Positions 4,856 through 7,657 of a DNA stretch of 7,657 nucleotides are shown piece by piece (the first letter of the stretch is position 1; the number at the start of each line of letters is the position of its first letter). A program made the translations under genes and the position numbers. Below the pieces are notes generated by a model, which was given only the letters and a program-made list of their open reading frames with translations, was not told the DNA's origin and did not search any database. Source of the stretch: JAAYKM01 sp964411235 (GTDB lineage Bacteria > Desulfobacterota > Syntrophia > Syntrophales > JAAYKM01). Location: contig CAYPKE010000125.1 in the NCBI GenBank assembly GCA_964411235.1, forward strand, positions 1 to 7,657, written 5' to 3'.

Positions 4856-7657
4856 ATGAGTCGAAAATCAGTTTCAAGCTATTTATGTTATCTTTTCGTG
4901 TTTTCATTTATTTTGTTCGGGTCTGTACCAAGCGTATGCGGCCAGACCATAGGGTATGAGATTCCGGCGATGGATACGGCATACACGAATTCCGCGACGG
5001 TGGAGGCCGAGGAGAGCTTCTTTGTTGACGACGAGTCGCTGACCGGCGAGGTCATCGGCGTCTACAGTGACCATAATCTGAATCTGTTCACGAATACCGC
5101 CACCGGGAGCATCAGCGCCCTGGGACAGACGGGTGACGCGGTGACAGCCAATGTGGAGGCGAACGATGTATTTGGCGTAGCGGTTGAAGGGTCCGTCACC
5201 ACCTTCACCAATGCCGGTGCGATCAATGCCGAGGCGTTGGCCGGAGATGCCGTCGGTGCCGGTTACTATAGTTACGCATACGACGTTTACGGCACTTACC
5301 TCAGTGGCAATGTCAACAGCTTCAGCAACACGGGCACCATCAGCGCCAGCACGTCAGCAGGCAACGCGTTGGCTGATTCTGTTACTGATCTCTGGGTTGG
5401 TGGCTGGGTTTGGATCGATAATACCTATGGTTTGTATTTTGATGAGAATGTCGGCACCTTCGGCAACACGGGGACGATCAGCGCCACCGCGACAGTGGGC
5501 GATGCCGAAGGTGATTTTACCGGATCCGGGATAGAGTATGTAAGTGGCCTTTATTTTGACGGAGGGGTAAACAGCTTTAACAATCAGGGTATCATCACCG
5601 CAGGTTCGGTTCTGGGTGATGCCATTGGCGAGGGTTCGGAAGTGTGGGTCGGCGATATCGCCGGTGTTAACTTTGGCGGTGAGGTTGGAACCTTCATGAA
5701 CGCAGGGACGATCAGCGCCAGTGTTTTGGCAGGGAGTGCGATCGGTACTTCTTCGGAGGTCGAGGTTGGAAATCTTTATGGCGTGTACTTCGATGACGAG
5801 ATTGGCAGCGTTACCAACACGGGAACGATCAGTGCGAGTGTTGACGTAGGCGATGCGTCCGGTGCTAATTCAACGGTCAGGATCGCGGACGATGACGTTG
5901 ACTACTATATGAGCGGCATCTACGCTTATAATGATGTCGGCAGCTTCAGCAATGCGGGGACGATAAGCGCCGGCGTGACGGCGGGGAATGCGAGCGGCTT
6001 AGGCTCAGCGTTAGAGCTTGGCCACTACACGGTATTCGGCGCCTACTTTGAAGAGGATGTCACAACTTTTTCCAATACGGGTACGATCACCGCCAGTGCG
6101 CTGACAGGGAGCGCGAGCGGCGACGATTCCAAGGTGGATATCGAAGATGTTATCGGTGTCAAAATCGATGAGTCTGCTGCAATTTTCGACAACAAGGGTA
6201 CGATCGGCGCCAGTGTCACGTCTGGAGATGCCAGCGGCGACGGGGAAGCACAAATCATTATCGACTACGTTGCCGGCGTTTACCTGGATGATGTGGGTAG
6301 TTTCGACAACACGGGTACGATCAGCGCCAGTGTCGCGGCCGGGGATGCCAGCGGTTTTACTTCGGAGGTTGATATAAATGGCAATATTTACGGCGCATAC
6401 TTCGGCGATTATGTTCATGATTTCAGCAATACCGGGACGATCAGCACCAGTATAGATGTGGGTGATGCCGGTGGGGAATCCTCAACGGTCGATATCACGG
6501 ATGTCAACGGCGTATACTTCAATAATGACGTTGACGGGCCCTTCTCCAACACGGGTGCGATCAACGCCAACGTGATGGCGGGAGGTGCAAGCGGCGACTC
6601 TTCGGAAGTCGCGATCGACTATATTTCGGGCGCCTATTTCTATGACGATGTTTACGGGGCCTTTAACAACACGGGTACGATCAGTGCTTCCGTGACGGTA
6701 GGCGATGCCGGTGGCGACGCTTCGGAAATCGACATTGACGACATTTATGGCGCATACTTTTATGAAGACGTTGACGGGCCCCTTAACAACGCGGGAACTA
6801 TCAGCGCCAGTGTCACAACGGGAAGCGCGCTCGGCGAATCGTCCAGTATCGATATAGAATACGTTCAAGCCGTACATTTTGTTGATTATATACACAGCAG
6901 CTTCGCCAACACGGGGACCATCAGCGCCGAGACCGTTGTGGGCGATGCCGAGGGTGATTATTCAACCGCCTTCATCAAGGGTACGCGCGGCGTCCATTTT
7001 GACTATGATGTTTATGGCGGCGTTAGCAACACGGGGACGATCAGTGCCAGCGCAACCGTGGGCGATGCCATTGGTCAAGAATCAGAGGCCTATATAAACG
7101 GTATTCGAACCATCTATTTCGGGGACGACGTTTACGGCGTTACCAATGCAGGGACGATCAGTGCCAGTACGGCCGTAGGCGATGCCATTGGAGATGATTC
7201 ATATGCCTATACACAAGGTACGCGGGGCCTTCACTTCGATGAAGATGTCTACGGCGGTGTCACCAATACGGGTACGGTCAGCGCCAGTGTGACTGTGGGC
7301 GATGCCGTCGGTGATTCTTCGTATGCCTATATTTCCGGGGGGCAGGGTACGAGCGCCGTATACGTTGATGATGATCTAAACGGCGGTTTTACCAATGAAG
7401 GCACCCTAAGGACCACCGCAGAGGTGGGTGATGCGATCGGTGAATCCTCTTACGCGTACATCTATGCTACACGCGGCGTTCACTTTGATAGCAGCGTTTA
7501 CGGCGGCGTCAGCAATACGGGGACGATAAGTGCCAGCGCGGTGGCAGGCGATGCCGTGGGCTATGACGCTGAATCCTACATCAGGGGTACACGCGGCGTC
7601 CATTTTGATAGCAGCGTTTCCGGCGGCGTCACCAATGAGGGGACGATCAGCGCCATC
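4856..7657 (+). CDS. large exported acidic repeat protein, probable beta-helical surface protein/autotransporter passenger (runs off the right edge)
   Basis: One uninterrupted frame of 934 codons begins at the ATG at 4856 (AGGAGG 7 bases upstream) and is still open at the last base. Residues 1-29 form a signal peptide: basic MSRK, a hydrophobic core (about 10-24) and a V-C-G/Q cleavage site. A short acidic linker (EAEESFFVDDESL) follows, then 22 starts of a 39-46 residue repeat beginning at residue 80. Each repeat opens with a variant of NTGTISA, continues with VGDAxGD, then an alternating polar/hydrophobic stretch ending in GVYF or GVHFD and a D-V-x-G turn. Repeating N-x-G-T-I motifs of this sort are common in parallel beta-helix passengers of type V-secreted proteins, so a C-terminal beta-barrel beyond the window is plausible but unseen. 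The visible mature part has no cysteine, few lysines and arginines, and many aspartates. Role unknown; adhesin or surface layer are possibilities. A non-barrel secreted repeat protein is the main alternative. Confidence 0.88.
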   Translation, partial: MSRKSVSSYLCYLFVFSFILFGSVPSVCGQTIGYEIPAMDTAYTNSATVEAEESFFVDDESLTGEVIGVYSDHNLNLFTNTATGSISALGQTGDAVTANVEANDVFGVAVEGSVTTFTNAGAINAEALAGDAVGAGYYSYAYDVYGTYLSGNVNSFSNTGTISASTSAGNALADSVTDLWVGGWVWIDNTYGLYFDENVGTFGNTGTISATATVGDAEGDFTGSGIEYVSGLYFDGGVNSFNNQGIITAGSVLGDAIGEGSEVWVGDIAGVNFGGEVGTFMNAGTISASVLAGSAIGTSSEVEVGNLYGVYFDDEIGSVTNTGTISASVDVGDASGANSTVRIADDDVDYYMSGIYAYNDVGSFSNAGTISAGVTAGNASGLGSALELGHYTVFGAYFEEDVTTFSNTGTITASALTGSASGDDSKVDIEDVIGVKIDESAAIFDNKGTIGASVTSGDASGDGEAQIIIDYVAGVYLDDVGSFDNTGTISASVAAGDASGFTSEVDINGNIYGAYFGDYVHDFSNTGTISTSIDVGDAGGESSTVDITDVNGVYFNNDVDGPFSNTGAINANVMAGGASGDSSEVAIDYISGAYFYDDVYGAFNNTGTISASVTVGDAGGDASEIDIDDIYGAYFYEDVDGPLNNAGTISASVTTGSALGESSSIDIEYVQAVHFVDYIHSSFANTGTISAETVVGDAEGDYSTAFIKGTRGVHFDYDVYGGVSNTGTISASATVGDAIGQESEAYINGIRTIYFGDDVYGVTNAGTISASTAVGDAIGDDSYAYTQGTRGLHFDEDVYGGVTNTGTVSASVTVGDAVGDSSYAYISGGQGTSAVYVDDDLNGGFTNEGTLRTTAEVGDAIGESSYAYIYATRGVHFDSSVYGGVSNTGTISASAVAGDAVGYDAESYIRGTRGVHFDSSVSGGVTNEGTISAI
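5093..7657 (+). repeat. tandem in-frame repeat array, 21 complete units of 117-138 bp plus a partial unit
   Basis: The conserved asparagine codon of each unit starts at 5093, 5210, 5327, 5465, 5582, 5699, 5816, 5951, 6074, 6191, 6308, 6428, 6548, 6668, 6788, 6908, 7028, 7145, 7265, 7394, 7514 and 7634. Unit lengths in residues are 39, 39, 46, 39, 39, 39, 45, 41, 39, 39, then 40 six times, 39, 40, 43, 40, 40. Every length is a whole number of codons. The first unit is degenerate (NTATGSISA). Synonymous codons differ widely between units, so the array is old and kept by selection on protein, except that the last units are much more alike in DNA. The array continues past the right edge. Confidence 0.92.

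Noticed and set aside
6011..6895. Two antisense open frames of about 135 codons within the repeat array
   Set aside because: They repeat with the same 117-120 base period as the sense repeats and simply reflect them; there is no independent ribosome binding site or domain.
5093..7657. Tandem repeats as a CRISPR array
   Set aside because: There are no constant repeats of 25-40 bases separated by unique spacers; the whole period is translated in one frame and varies synonymously.

Overview
The window reads as a chromosomal segment of a Gram-negative bacterium. It carries two outer-membrane Slp-type lipoproteins and a very large exported repeat protein of the kind often built as an autotransporter. 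The mix of Slp lipoproteins, a GH13_18 phosphorylase and NTGTISA-type repeats, with moderately GC-rich codon use, would fit Desulfobacterota (the former Deltaproteobacteria). That placement is a guess, because no phylogenetic marker gene is present.

Layout. At 1-688 (minus) lies the N-terminal half of an MFS transporter that runs off the left edge. A divergent intergenic region (689-840) holds a perfect 7-bp inverted repeat beside a good sigma70-like promoter that faces a small hypothetical gene (841-1152, plus). Convergent to that gene is a tandem pair of slp-family lipoprotein genes (minus, 2256 to 1198) whose stop and start codons abut, so they should form one operon. A 323-bp divergent region (2257-2579) separates the slp operon from a GH13 subfamily 18 sugar phosphorylase (2580-4463, plus), most like glucosylglycerate/sucrose phosphorylases. 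Just upstream of the phosphorylase start are competing hairpins and a 7-codon minigene that overlaps the start codon. The next gap (4464-4855) contains a strong stem-loop followed by a rho-independent terminator, which could be the 3' end of the phosphorylase transcript or a small structured RNA. From 4856 to the right edge a single reading frame of 934 codons encodes a signal peptide, an acidic linker and 22 starts of a 39-46 residue repeat; it continues beyond the window.

The genes do not form one evident pathway. The phosphorylase acts on cytoplasmic alpha-glucoside or compatible-solute metabolism, while the slp pair and the repeat protein belong to the cell envelope or surface. The most unusual element is the repeat protein: acidic, cysteine-free after the signal peptide, probably a beta-helical surface protein. 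Its repeats change sub-type part-way along, which suggests later expansion of the distal part of the array.
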